Positions 26,532 to 35,161 of a DNA stretch of 64,000 bases are shown here, one piece after another (within the stretch, counting starts at the first letter, position 1; the number at the start of each line of letters is the position of its first letter). The notes below the pieces were generated by a model. The model saw only the letters and a list, made by a program, of their open reading frames with translations, ran no database searches and was not told the origin of the DNA. Location of the stretch: assembly GCF_035943815.1 (NCBI RefSeq), contig NZ_DASZBU010000006.1, positions 62,001-126,000 of the forward strand, given 5' to 3'. The translations under genes and the position numbers were made by a program. Source of the DNA: Frateuria_A sp035943815. Its GTDB lineage: Bacteria > Pseudomonadota > Gammaproteobacteria > Xanthomonadales > Rhodanobacteraceae.

Positions 26532-27793
26532 GGTGAAGCGTTCTCCGGTTCGTTCGGGGATGAGGGAAAGGCCTGGTCCAGCCGCGTGCCCAGCGTCTGC
26601 TGGAGCATGCGTGCCACCTCGGCGAGCAGGTCGATCAGCGCGGGCGGCAGATCGATGCCCAGCGTACCGGCCTCCTGCGTCGGCTGCAGCGGCAACCGGT
26701 AACCGGAGTGACGATACACCCGAAGCAGATCGGTGCTGTCCAGGCTGCGGCTCAGCAGCCAACCGCCGGCCTCGCCGCGCTGGATCAGATCGGCGCGCTG
26801 CAGGTCGTCGAAGTAGCAGGCGATCGAGGCGCTGCGCAGGTAGGGCTCCTGCAGCCGCACGGTGGCCGGGTCGATGCTGCGACCTTCGCGCTGCGCGTCG
26901 ACAAAATGCCGCAGCACCACCAGCAGGCCAAGAAACTCGGCGCCCTCCGGCAGAGTCTCGGCCGGCGCGTGGTACTCGTAGGCCGAGATGGAGGCGGCCA
27001 CCGAGGCGCCGAGGATCGCGATCACCCACGACAGGTAGATCCACAGCAGGAAGATCGGAATGGTCGCCAGCACGCCGTAGATCTGCTGATAGGTCTGCGC
27101 GTTACTGACGAACAGCGTGAAGCCCCAGCGCGCGATCTCGAACAGCACGGCGCCCAGCAGCGCGCCGATCGCCGCATCGGAACGGCGCACCCTGCAGTTG
27201 GGCACCGTGCCGTACATCAGCCACAGCGTCACGAAGGTCACCACGAACGGCAGCAACCCCAGCAGCCGCTGGGCCAGGCCCAGGTGCGCATAGGCGCCGG
27301 CCAGCAACGGCATCGCCGTCACGTAGGAGGTCACCGCGATGCCGCCTACCACCAGGATCGGTCCCAGCGTCAGCGCCGCCCAATACAGCAGCAGCCGGGA
27401 ACCCCACGTCCGCGCCTGGTGCACGCGCCAGATGCGGTTCATGCGGTCCTCGATGCTGACCATCATCGACAGCGCACTGAAAAGCATCACCAGGATGCTG
27501 ATGCCGGTGAGCTGGCTGGCGTTGCGCGCGAAGCTCAGCAGCGTCTCCTGCACCTTCTCGCCCGTCGCCGGCAAGAAGTTGGAGAAAACGAAGTTGAGCA
27601 GCATGTTGCGCGCCGGCTCGAACACCGGAAACACCGAGAACATCGCCAGCACGGCCACCATCAGCGGCACCAGCGATACCAGCGTGGTGTAGGACAGGGC
27701 GCCGGCGGTCTCGAAGCACTTGTCGTCTACGAACCGCTGCCAGATGAAGCGGCTGAAGCTGAGCGCACGGTCGCGGTCGAAACGCCAGGCCAT
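26528..27793 (-). CDS. YihY/BrkB family inner-membrane protein
   Basis: 421 residues from ATG 27793 (MAWRFDRDRALSFSRFIWQRF). Contains the family region ETAGALSYTTLVSLVPLMVAVLAMFSVFP and about six membrane segments, then a cytosolic C-terminal domain of ~140 residues with a winged-helix-like stretch (ASIACYFDDLQRADLIQRGE). A start four codons earlier (27805) is equally possible. Formerly called ribonuclease BN, now regarded as a membrane protein of uncertain function. Divergent from wrbA with 73 bp between starts. Confidence 0.88.
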   Translation of the reverse strand: MAWRFDRDRALSFSRFIWQRFVDDKCFETAGALSYTTLVSLVPLMVAVLAMFSVFPVFEPARNMLLNFVFSNFLPATGEKVQETLLSFARNASQLTGISILVMLFSALSMMVSIEDRMNRIWRVHQARTWGSRLLLYWAALTLGPILVVGGIAVTSYVTAMPLLAGAYAHLGLAQRLLGLLPFVVTFVTLWLMYGTVPNCRVRRSDAAIGALLGAVLFEIARWGFTLFVSNAQTYQQIYGVLATIPIFLLWIYLSWVIAILGASVAASISAYEYHAPAETLPEGAEFLGLLVVLRHFVDAQREGRSIDPATVRLQEPYLRSASIACYFDDLQRADLIQRGEAGGWLLSRSLDSTDLLRVYRHSGYRLPLQPTQEAGTLGIDLPPALIDLLAEVARMLQQTLGTRLDQAFPSSPNEPENASP

Positions 27794-27823
27794 GGGCGGC
27801 ACCATCAAGCGGAAGGCGGCCGC

Positions 27824-27829
27824 TACACT
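27824..27829 (+). promoter_or_regulatory. Putative -10 box (TACACT) of wrbA
   Basis: TACACT ends 37 bp before the wrbA ATG; no convincing -35. One of the recurrent TAnACT sites. Confidence 0.35.
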
Positions 27830-27866
27830 ACCCGATCGCCGGTGAACGCCCAACCGAACGGAAGCC

Positions 27867-28481
27867 ATGAGCCCGGATCCCGAAAAACACGTCATTCTGG
27901 TCCTCTACTACAGCCGCAGCGGACACACCGCACAGCTCGCAAGGCTGATCGCCCGCGGCGTGGAAGAGGCCGGCCTGGAGGCACGCCTGCGCCAGGTGCC
28001 GCCGGTCGCCCCGGTCACCGAGGTGGCGCAGCCGCCGGAGCCGGACGAAGGCGCGCCTTATGTGCGCCGCGAGGACCTGGCCGAGTGCGCGGGCCTGGCG
28101 CTGGGCAGCCCCACGCGCTTCGGAAACATGGCCGCGCCGCTCAAACATTTCCTCGACTCCACCGGCGCCGAGTGGGCCAGCGGCACGCTGGCCGGCAAGC
28201 CGGCGGCCGTATTCACCTCCACCGGCACCATGCATGGCGGGCAGGAATCGACCCTGCTCACGATGGCCCTGCCCCTGCTGCACCACGGCATGCTGCTGCT
28301 GGGCCTGCCCTTTACCGAGCCGGCGCTCAACGCTACTGCGAGCGGCGGCACGCCATACGGCGCCAGCCATGTCGCCGGCACCCGCGGCGACAACCCGGTC
28401 AGCGAGCACGAGCGCGAGCTCGCCCGCGCGCTGGGACGACGCCTCGCGCAGGCCGCCCGCAAGCTGGCGTCACAGGCATGA
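27867..28481 (+). CDS. wrbA: NAD(P)H:quinone oxidoreductase WrbA
   Basis: 204 residues. Flavodoxin-like FMN loop YYSRSGHTAQLAR (14-26), PTRFGNMAAPLKHFLD and FTSTGTMHGGQE, all WrbA signatures. Cytosolic two-electron reduction of quinones with NAD(P)H, tetrameric in known members. Its stop overlaps the DUF2069 start (ATGA), so the two are translationally coupled. Confidence 0.95.
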   Translation: MSPDPEKHVILVLYYSRSGHTAQLARLIARGVEEAGLEARLRQVPPVAPVTEVAQPPEPDEGAPYVRREDLAECAGLALGSPTRFGNMAAPLKHFLDSTGAEWASGTLAGKPAAVFTSTGTMHGGQESTLLTMALPLLHHGMLLLGLPFTEPALNATASGGTPYGASHVAGTRGDNPVSEHERELARALGRRLAQAARKLASQA

Positions 28482-28825
28482 ATGCGCCGGTGCCGCTCGC
28501 CTACCGCGCCGGCCGCGCGGCGTGGTTCGCGCTGATCGCGCTGCAGTTGCTGTGGCACGGCTGGCTCGCCCGGCCGGAGCGCATGCCGCTGTGGTTGGTG
28601 CTGGCGATCACCGTGGTCCCATTGCTGTTGCCGCTGGCCGCGTTGCGCGACCTGCGCCGCGCGCTGCTGTGGGTCGGCATCCTCAGCCTGTTCTACTTCT
28701 GCCACGGCGTGGCCGAGGCATGGAGCCTGCCCACCGTGAAATGGCTTGCGCTGGCCGAGATCGGGCTCTCGCTGCTGGTCATCGTGGCGCTGGGTGCAGG
28801 CGTGAAGCGCAAGCCCGGCCGCTGA
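28478..28825 (+). CDS. DUF2069 membrane protein
   Basis: 115 residues, four hydrophobic segments, with YFCHGVAEAW near residue 70, the DUF2069 hallmark. Function unknown; it commonly sits directly behind wrbA in Xanthomonadales and other gammaproteobacteria, as here. Confidence 0.9.
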   Translation: MNAPVPLAYRAGRAAWFALIALQLLWHGWLARPERMPLWLVLAITVVPLLLPLAALRDLRRALLWVGILSLFYFCHGVAEAWSLPTVKWLALAEIGLSLLVIVALGAGVKRKPGR

Positions 28826-28879
28826 TCGTTTCTGCGAACCGGCGGTGCGCCGCCGCACGCTCCGCCTACTACGGGTGCC

Positions 28880-28885
28880 TATACT
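28880..28885 (+). promoter_or_regulatory. Putative -10 box (TATACT) of the AidB-like gene
   Basis: TATACT ends 28 bp before the ATG at 28914. No convincing -35. Confidence 0.4.
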
Positions 28886-28913
28886 GACCCGCATAGCACC
28901 GTCGGAGCGCGCC

Positions 28914-30548
28914 ATGGACTTCCTGCAGACCGCGCCGCAACTGGTCCATCCCTACCGCAACGACCGCACGCTGCTGGCATTGCTGGACCGGGTGGTCCCG
29001 CCCGAACGCCGTAGCGCGCTCGATGCGGACCTGGACGCACTGGGCGACTACGCGCAACTGGCCTGGGAGCGAGCGCGCCGCAGCACACCGCGCACGCCGG
29101 TACTGACGCAGTGGGACGCCTGGGGCCGGCGCGTGGACCGGATCGAACTGACCGCGGCCTGGCAGGAAGGCCCCGGGCTGACCACCCGCCACGCGATCCT
29201 CGCCGCCGGGCACGAACCGCACGCACACGCGCGGCTGGAACAGTTCGCCCGCGTCTATCTGTATCACCTCGCCAGCGAGTTCTATACCTGCCCGCTGGCG
29301 ATGACCGACGGCGCCATCGCCGCGCTGCGCGCGTCCGGCAACCAGGCGCTGATCCAACGCGCGCTGCCGCATTTCCTCAGCCGTGATCCGGCCGCCTTCT
29401 GGCTGAGCGGCCAATGGATGACCGAGACGGCCGGCGGCTCGGACGTCGGCGGCACCGGCACCGTCGCGCGCCAGGGTGCCGACGGCCAGTGGCGGCTGCA
29501 CGGCCGCAAGTGGTTCAGCTCGGCGGTCGTCGGCGAGGCTGCGCTCGCGCTGGCGCGGCCCGAGGGCAACGGCGAGGGCGCGGCGGCCCTTGCGCTGTTC
29601 TACGTCGAGACGATGGACGGCACAGAACGCAAGCCGCAATTGGTCGTCGACCGCCTCAAGGACAAGCTCGGCACGCGCGAGCTGCCCACCGCCGAGATCC
29701 ATCTCGATGGTCTGCCCGCCTGGCCGCTGGGCGAGCTCGCCAACGGCGTGCGCCAGGTGGCGCCGATGCTCAACGTCACCCGCACCTGGAACGCGGTGTG
29801 CGCAGTCGCCAGCATGGCCCGCACGCTGGCGCTGGCCTGCGACTACGCGGCGCGCCGCGGGGCCTTCGGCCGGCCGCTGATCGAACAGCCGCTGCACGCG
29901 CAGACGCTGGCGGACATGCGCGCCGAATTCGAGGGCGCGTTCGCACTGGCGTTCGAGGTGGTGCAGCTGCTCGGTCGCGTCGAACAGGGCCAGGCCGCGC
30001 CCCACGAGGCGGCGCTGCTGCGCCTGCTCACGCCGCTGGCCAAGCTGTGGACCGGCAAGCTCGCCGTGGCGCTGTGTTCGGAGGCGCTCGAATGCTTCGG
30101 CGGCGCGGGCTACATCGAGGACACCGGCCTGCCGCAACTCCTGCGCGACGCACAGGTCTACCCGATCTGGGAAGGCACCACCAACGTGCTGGCGCTGGAC
30201 AGCCTGCGCGCGCTTGGCGAGGGCCTGCCGGCACTGCGCACGGCGACCGGTGGCTGGATCGGCGGCAGCCACGAGCCCGAGACGCTGGCGCCCATCCATG
30301 CCGCACTCGACGTCGCCGCGCAGCAGCTGCAATCGCTGCATCAAGACCGCACCCCACTGGAAGCGGCGGCGCGTGGGCTGTCGCTCACGCTTGCCCGCAG
30401 CGCGGCGGCTGCCCTGCTCGCGCGGCAGTCGACCTTCGCCCGCGAACGCGGCGACATGCGCGCCGGTGCCGCCCTGCGCCGCTTCGTGGCGCACGGGCTG
30501 GACCGGACGATTGCCCCGGACATGGCCGATACGCGCCTGCTGCTGTGA
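28914..30548 (+). CDS. AidB-like acyl-CoA dehydrogenase
   Basis: 544 residues, close to the AidB length and longer than ordinary acyl-CoA dehydrogenases (~380). N-terminal AidB-type domain, then the FAD-binding GQWMTETAGGSDVGG and KWFSSAVV region, then the C-terminal helical domain with CFGGAGYIEDTGLPQLLRDAQVYPIWEGTTNVLALD. In this IWEGT motif the position often used as the catalytic base in the class is consistent with an active flavoprotein. AidB is induced by alkylating agents; isovaleryl-CoA-type activity is the alternative. ATG 28914 follows CGGAGCGCGCC. Confidence 0.87.
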   Translation: MDFLQTAPQLVHPYRNDRTLLALLDRVVPPERRSALDADLDALGDYAQLAWERARRSTPRTPVLTQWDAWGRRVDRIELTAAWQEGPGLTTRHAILAAGHEPHAHARLEQFARVYLYHLASEFYTCPLAMTDGAIAALRASGNQALIQRALPHFLSRDPAAFWLSGQWMTETAGGSDVGGTGTVARQGADGQWRLHGRKWFSSAVVGEAALALARPEGNGEGAAALALFYVETMDGTERKPQLVVDRLKDKLGTRELPTAEIHLDGLPAWPLGELANGVRQVAPMLNVTRTWNAVCAVASMARTLALACDYAARRGAFGRPLIEQPLHAQTLADMRAEFEGAFALAFEVVQLLGRVEQGQAAPHEAALLRLLTPLAKLWTGKLAVALCSEALECFGGAGYIEDTGLPQLLRDAQVYPIWEGTTNVLALDSLRALGEGLPALRTATGGWIGGSHEPETLAPIHAALDVAAQQLQSLHQDRTPLEAAARGLSLTLARSAAAALLARQSTFARERGDMRAGAALRRFVAHGLDRTIAPDMADTRLLL

Positions 30549-30600
30549 GCCGCGGCAACCCGCTTGAGCCCGGCAGCCATCGCGGCCGCAGGACTCCCGC

Positions 30601-30606
30601 TAAACT
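30601..30606 (+). promoter_or_regulatory. Putative -10 box (TAAACT) of the asparaginase gene
   Basis: TAAACT ends 29 bp before the ATG at 30636. Part of the TAnACT pattern. Confidence 0.35.
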
Positions 30607-30635
30607 ACGCCTCCCACTCCTGGTTCCCGGCCACC

Positions 30636-31121
30636 ATGCAGCACCTGACCATCGTCACCACCGGCGGCACCATCGACAAGATCTACTTCGACGACAAGTC
30701 GGACTACAAGATCGGCGCGCCGCAGATCGGCGAGATCCTCAGCCAGCTCGGGGTGGCGTTCGCCTTCGACGTGATCCCGATCCTGCGCAAGGACAGCCTG
30801 CACATGTCCGACGAGGACCGGGCGCTGGTGCGCTCGACCATCGAGGCGCAGCCGCACCGGCACGTGCTGGTGACCCACGGCACCGACACCATGGTGGAGA
30901 CCGCGCGCGAACTGGCGTCGATTCCCGGCAAGGTGATCGTGTTGACCGGCGCGCTCAACCCGGCGCGCTTCCAGGGCTCCGATGCCGTATTCAACATCGG
31001 CTGCGCCGTGGCCGCGGTGCAGACGCTGCCCGACGGCGTATACATCACCATGAACGGCCGCGTGTGGGATCCGGCCAAGGTGCGCAAGAACCGCGACGCC
31101 AACCGCTTCGAGCAGGCCTGA
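30636..31121 (+). CDS. Single-domain asparaginase-like protein
   Basis: 161 residues: only the N-terminal domain of the asparaginase/glutaminase fold. Both catalytic threonine motifs are present, TTGGTID (Thr8-Asp14) and THGTDTM (from Thr80), plus KVIVLTGALNPARFQGSDA. Full L-asparaginases have ~330 residues with a second domain that completes the dimer, so either this is a functional short family (seen in related genomes) or it has a different substrate. The longer open frame upstream was rejected. Confidence 0.85.
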   Translation: MQHLTIVTTGGTIDKIYFDDKSDYKIGAPQIGEILSQLGVAFAFDVIPILRKDSLHMSDEDRALVRSTIEAQPHRHVLVTHGTDTMVETARELASIPGKVIVLTGALNPARFQGSDAVFNIGCAVAAVQTLPDGVYITMNGRVWDPAKVRKNRDANRFEQA

Positions 31122-31144
31122 GAGCCATCCCTCAAAAACGAACC

Positions 31145-31170
31145 GAGGGGCCGCCCGCAAGCGGCCCCTC
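31145..31170. terminator. Bidirectional hairpin between convergent genes
   Basis: Perfect 10-bp stem GAGGGGCCGC / GCGGCCCCTC with a 6-base loop. Sits between the asparaginase stop and the PKD-protein stop. T-run is weak on both strands. Confidence 0.6.
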
Positions 31171-31191
31171 GTCGCTTTCGCGCGTGTTGCC

Positions 31192-33075
31192 TTACTGCAC
31201 CGTCAAGGTCACGTCATCGAGCACGAACGAGGTCTGCAGCGACGCATCCTCCGTACCGGTGAACTTCAGCACCACCGTCTGGCCGATGTAACTGGACATG
31301 TTCGCGGTATGCACGGTGTAGCCGGCAGCGGCATTGACGTTGGAGAACGTCGCCAGCGTGCCAAGCAGCGTGCCCGAGGTGTTGTAGACCCGCACGTACA
31401 GGTGATCGTAGGCGGTCGAGCCGGTTTCGGCCGTGTCGATGTGCAGGTAGTACTGCAGCGTCGCCGAGGTCTTGCCGCTCGGGATGCTGACCTGCTGCGA
31501 GACCGTGTCGGTATGGCTGCTGCCATAACCATCCATCCAGGCCTTCCACGAACCGCTGTGCGCCGGCTCCGAACTGCTGTTGTCGATCACGCCAGCGGTC
31601 GTCGTCCAGGGAGCCGCCGTACCGGTTTCGAACCCGGTGTTACCCAGCAGCTGACTGCTGCCACCGCCACCAGAGACCGTCACCGACTGCGTCTTGGTGT
31701 TGGTGGCGCCGAGGTTGTCGGTCACCTTCAGCGAGACGTTGTAGGTGCCGGCCGCGGCATAGGTGTGGCTGGGATTGGTCGCGGTCGAGGTACCGCCGTC
31801 GCCGAAGGTCCACGAACGCGAACTGATCGTGCCGCCGGTGTCGGTCGAGCTGTCGGTGAAGTTCACTGTCAGGCCGCTGATCGTCTCGCCGAAGTTGGCC
31901 ACCGGCGTGCTGCTGCCGCCGCCGCCCACGATCGGATGCGAGATGTCGCATTCATTGGTGTCGTTGGACCAGGTGCTCTGCATGGCATAGCTGCCGTTGC
32001 CCATCACCACGTTCTGCGTGGCGCCCTGGCCGGAGCTGATCCAGGCGCACTCGTCGCCGTTTTCCTGGCCGTTGTGGGTGGGGTCTCCGGTGTGGTTGGT
32101 CCAGCCGCCGGCCGGGTTCTGGTCGGTGACGGTCTCGGCGTACTCATGGCCTTCGACGATCGAGAAGCCGTCCAGATTGCCCTGCGAGGAACTGCCGTTG
32201 ACCGAGCCGGTGCCGCAGCTGGAGCCCATGTCGTAGACATACGGCATGTTGGTGAAGGCGACGTCGCCCACCGGCGAGGAGACGCTCTGGTCACCGTTCC
32301 AGTCGTGCCAGGCGCAGAACGAACCGCTCGGCGTGTTGAATCCGTCCGGGTGTGTGCCCGAAGGCGACAGCACTACGTACTGCACGTAGCGGTTGGAGGC
32401 CGCGGTAGTGTTGCCGAAATGCTGCGCCGCCTTGATCGCTTCCTGCGCCAGCTGGGCACCGGTAGCCTGCGAGGGCGAGGCGACCGAGTTGTCGTACCAG
32501 ATGCCGGCGAAGGCGCCACCGCTGGGATAGCCGATCATCGGCGCACCGGACGGGCAGAACGTGGCGCCGCTGGATACCGAGGGACCGTCACAATATTGGG
32601 TCATCACGCCGGACCACAGCTCGCCGCCGGTGCCCAGGCCCTTGAACAGGTTCTGCAGGTAGGGCACTGCGCCGACCGCGTCGCCGGATAGGTGCATCAG
32701 TCCATCCGAACCGGTGCTGGCCGTACCCCACTGGTTGCCGTAGACCACCAGGTAGACCTTGGGCGTACCGCTGGTGACGCCGATGCCGTCCACGCCGCCG
32801 CCATAGCTCAGGGTCTCGGTACCGGTGGCGGCATTGGTGGTCAGGGCATGGGCCGCCTCGTACTGCTTCATCCGTGCATGCGCCTCCCGGGTCGGCACGG
32901 CGCCGTGGCGATAAAGATGCTTGTAACGCGGCGAGTACGGGTTGACGGTCTGCGCATTCGAGTCCTGCGCGTTGGAACTGCCGACGTGGCCCGCCACGCC
33001 GCTGCCCGCGAACGCAAATCCCGCGGTCACGCTCAGCACGGCTGAGGCCATGGCTTTCATCAAGCTGCTTTTCAT
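31192..33075 (-). CDS. Secreted PKD-domain protein with HExxE-type motif (putative peptidase)
   Basis: 627 residues from ATG 33075. Signal peptide 1-23; a ~360-residue N-terminal domain with several cysteines and the motif EGHEYAETVTDQNPAGGW at 308-325, followed by NGDECAWI (339-346). This pattern recalls the plant EXORDIUM-type HExAE...GD.C arrangement and may bind metal, but no classical peptidase family is certain. A PKD beta-sandwich (~391-468, with SWTFGDGGTSTATNPSHTYAAAG) and a C-terminal jelly-roll-like domain (476-627) follow; both are typical adhesive or carbohydrate/protein-binding modules. Protein is serine/threonine/glycine rich, unlike its neighbours, as expected for an exported protein. 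Confidence 0.8.
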   Translation of the reverse strand: MKSSLMKAMASAVLSVTAGFAFAGSGVAGHVGSSNAQDSNAQTVNPYSPRYKHLYRHGAVPTREAHARMKQYEAAHALTTNAATGTETLSYGGGVDGIGVTSGTPKVYLVVYGNQWGTASTGSDGLMHLSGDAVGAVPYLQNLFKGLGTGGELWSGVMTQYCDGPSVSSGATFCPSGAPMIGYPSGGAFAGIWYDNSVASPSQATGAQLAQEAIKAAQHFGNTTAASNRYVQYVVLSPSGTHPDGFNTPSGSFCAWHDWNGDQSVSSPVGDVAFTNMPYVYDMGSSCGTGSVNGSSSQGNLDGFSIVEGHEYAETVTDQNPAGGWTNHTGDPTHNGQENGDECAWISSGQGATQNVVMGNGSYAMQSTWSNDTNECDISHPIVGGGGSSTPVANFGETISGLTVNFTDSSTDTGGTISSRSWTFGDGGTSTATNPSHTYAAAGTYNVSLKVTDNLGATNTKTQSVTVSGGGGSSQLLGNTGFETGTAAPWTTTAGVIDNSSSEPAHSGSWKAWMDGYGSSHTDTVSQQVSIPSGKTSATLQYYLHIDTAETGSTAYDHLYVRVYNTSGTLLGTLATFSNVNAAAGYTVHTANMSSYIGQTVVLKFTGTEDASLQTSFVLDDVTLTVQ

Positions 33076-33599
33076 GGTTGCTCCGAATTTGAGGACGAGA
33101 AGACCTGCTGCGGCTGATGCCACAGTTCAATCGAACTAGCTGGTGTGCCCTAAAGTTGCGCCAATGCCCCGAGCCGGCAGTTCCCCCTGCGGTCCTTCAG
33201 CAGCGATCGGGGCCCGTCTGGTGCGACTGGAGAGAGCGGCACGCAAACGGGACGAACCATCCGTCAACCTCCCCGCCGACGAATGGTTTGACGATAGGCG
33301 GGCCAAATCGACCCGGACAATTGGACTTTTTCGTAGGGGAGAAGCGCTCGGCCGATATCGAAAAAACCTTCGTGTACGCAAGTGTGATGTAGTGCGTTAA
33401 CGAGGCGACAAGAGCTGTTCGACGGCATCGGTCGAACAAGCCGGCGCAAGGCCTCCGGGGCATCGCTTCGCGCTCGCGTGAAGGTTTTGCATGCACGCGG
33501 ACATGCCTAAACGTTGGTTAAACACAAGACCTTGCGCCGCCATCGAGGGTGTCGCGCCTTGGTGCGTTTGTCCGGGCCGTTGAGAAGAGTCCCCATGAA
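33076..33599. other. Gene-poor, lower-GC upstream region of the PKD gene
   Basis: No reading frame here looks like a protein. The part around 33330-33520 is noticeably less GC-rich than the rest of the window and contains A/T runs, so it probably holds the promoter of the secreted protein. No conserved RNA or operator could be identified. Confidence 0.4.
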
Positions 33600-33625
33600 A
33601 AAGGGCCGGCCGAAGCCAGCCCTTT
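33600..33625 (-). terminator. Rho-independent terminator (minus strand)
   Basis: Stem AAAGGGC / GCCCTTT with an inner GG/CC extension; on the minus strand the stem is followed by TTTTTC. It sits just downstream of the peptidase-propeptide relic and has no intact gene to serve, as if left from a lost gene. Confidence 0.6.
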
Positions 33626-33639
33626 GCTTGCGTTCCCCA

Positions 33640-33800
33640 TCCAGCCGCGCGCGTGACGCGTCCGAGCGAGGGGATCGATCGCCTGCTCGCCCTGGCGCGC
33701 AGCACGTTGCCCTGCGCGTCCTGCTTCCACCGCGACGCTGCGGCCGTACACTGGCACTCCGCGGTACATCTGCTGCTGGCGCACGACCTGCCGCCGTTGG
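33640..33800 (-). pseudogene. Relic of a thermolysin-type (M4) peptidase propeptide (FTP domain)
   Basis: On the minus strand one frame gives VVRQQQMYRGVPVYGRSVAVE (positions about 33724-33790). After a one-base shift the next gives DAQGNVLRARAS (about 33680-33723). Joined, this matches the FTP propeptide core 'QQ.Y.GvPVyG..v.v..D..G.v....G' of secreted M4 metallopeptidases. No zinc-binding HExxH or other peptidase region is visible around it, so only a fragment remains. Recognition rests on a short stretch. Confidence 0.42.
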
Positions 33801-33905
33801 GCAGGTGGGCCGTGCTGTGGGCGGTCCGCGACATGTCGGCGGCCTCGCCGCGAAGGGGCGTCACAGCAACGCTTACCGGGCATCACGCCCATGCCGAAAC
33901 GCAAA

Positions 33906-33924
33906 GCCCGGCTTTATGCCGGGC
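33906..33924 (-). terminator. Terminator of sufT
   Basis: Stem GCCCGGC / GCCGGGC with a 5-base loop; on the minus strand it is followed by TTTGCGTTT. 28 bp beyond the sufT stop. Confidence 0.65.
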
Positions 33925-33952
33925 CTCGGTGCTGCGAGATGGCGCCGGAACG

Positions 33953-34510
33953 CTAGAGCATGCCGGTCTCGAGCTTGGCCGCATCCGACATCATCGAGTG
34001 GTTCCACGGCGGATCGAAGACCAGGTCCACGTCCGTCTCGCCGACCGTGGGGATCAATTCGAGCTTGGTGCGCACGTCGTCCACCAGGATGTCGCCCATG
34101 CCGCAGCCGGGCGCGGTCAGGGTCAGCTTGACGTAGACCTTGCGCGTGCCGTCGGCGAGCGCATCGATCGACACGTCGTAGACCAGCCCGAGCTCCACCA
34201 CGTTGATCGGGATCTCCGGATCGAACACCGTGCGCAGTTGCTCCCACACCAGCTTTTCCACGTCCTCGTCGCTGGCGTCGGCGGCCAGCTCGATCGGCGG
34301 TGGCGGCTCCTTGCCCAAGGCGTCGGCATCATCGCCGGCGATGCGGAAAAGGTTGCCCTCGACGTAGACGGTGAAGCTGCCGCCCAGCGCCTGCGTGATG
34401 TAGCCGATCTGGCCGGCGGGAAGCGTCACGCTCTCGCCCTGCGGCACCATCACCGCCGCGCAATCGCGCTCCAGGGTGAAGGGTTCGCTGCTCAGACTGA
34501 AGCCACTCAT
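33953..34510 (-). CDS. sufT: SufT-like iron-sulfur cluster assembly protein (DUF59/MIP18 domain)
   Basis: 185 residues from ATG 34510. N-terminal extension with ERDCAAVMVPQGESVTLPAG, then a DUF59 domain: TVFDPEIPINVVELGLVYDV, and the conserved cysteine in TAPGCGMGDILVDDVRTKL. SufT proteins help mature iron-sulfur proteins in the cytosol. It stands apart from a suf operon here. Terminated by a clear hairpin. Confidence 0.92.
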   Translation of the reverse strand: MSGFSLSSEPFTLERDCAAVMVPQGESVTLPAGQIGYITQALGGSFTVYVEGNLFRIAGDDADALGKEPPPPIELAADASDEDVEKLVWEQLRTVFDPEIPINVVELGLVYDVSIDALADGTRKVYVKLTLTAPGCGMGDILVDDVRTKLELIPTVGETDVDLVFDPPWNHSMMSDAAKLETGML

Positions 34511-34729
34511 GCCGATCCTGCCGAAATCCGTCGAGGCCACGGCCACGGCCGCGGGAAGCGCTCTATTATGCCGCGCCACGGCGGCGGGCCGCTGATCAAG
34601 ATCAGGCCCGCGTTGCCGATCTCAAGACATCCGGGCGGACGGGACGACTGCGCGGTTATCATCCACGTTCGCCAAAGACCGCAGGAACCGCATGGCTCCC
34701 GACCACCCGCCGCAGCCCAGCCCCCGCTC

Positions 34730-35152
34730 GTGCGCCTGATTTCCGCGCTGTTCGCCGCCTTCAGCGCGGCCATGCTGGGGCTCGCCGCGGGCGCCGTCTG
34801 GATGTTGCCGACGATGGCATTGCGACGCCCGCTGCCGGCGCTCGCCCTGCTGGCCGGCTGGCTGCTGGCGCTGGCGGTACGAAGCTGGGTGCGCCCGGCT
34901 GGCCGGGCGGCTGCTGCGCTGGCCGCCAGCGCGACGGTGCTGGCGGCGATTTACGTGGACATGCTCACCGCTGCTGCGCGGATCGCCGGATCCATGGGCA
35001 TCGGCCTGCTCGACGCCTTGCGCGGGGCCGGTCCGGCGATGCTGCTGGTGCTGGCGCGACTGGCCGTGCGGCCGGTCGATATCGCCTTCACCCTGGGCGG
35101 CGCGCTGCTTGCAGCGTGGCTGGCCAGCCGTCGGACCAGACGAGCTCCGTAG
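34730..35152 (+). CDS. Small hydrophobic membrane protein of unknown function
   Basis: About 140 residues from a GTG start, with three or four hydrophobic segments (LISALFAAFSAAMLGLAAG; ALALLAGWLLALAVRSW; AALAASATVLAAIY; a C-terminal pair). I do not recognise the family. An ATG at 34692 has a better ribosome site (AGGAA) but stops after 15 codons inside the start of this frame, so either the short ORF is a leader or one base is missing and the real protein begins there. Only moderate evidence of coding: steady GC-rich third positions and a membrane-like pattern. Confidence 0.55.
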   Translation: MRLISALFAAFSAAMLGLAAGAVWMLPTMALRRPLPALALLAGWLLALAVRSWVRPAGRAAAALAASATVLAAIYVDMLTAAARIAGSMGIGLLDALRGAGPAMLLVLARLAVRPVDIAFTLGGALLAAWLASRRTRRAP

Positions 35153-35161
35153 GCGGCCCGC

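Noticed and set aside
33125..33500. Small frames on both strands upstream of the PKD gene
   Set aside because: No ribosome site, no recognisable sequence, lower GC; treated as regulatory spacer.
33653..34700. Plus-strand frame from 33653 into the membrane protein gene
   Set aside because: Antisense of sufT over most of its length; only the part from ~34730 looks real.
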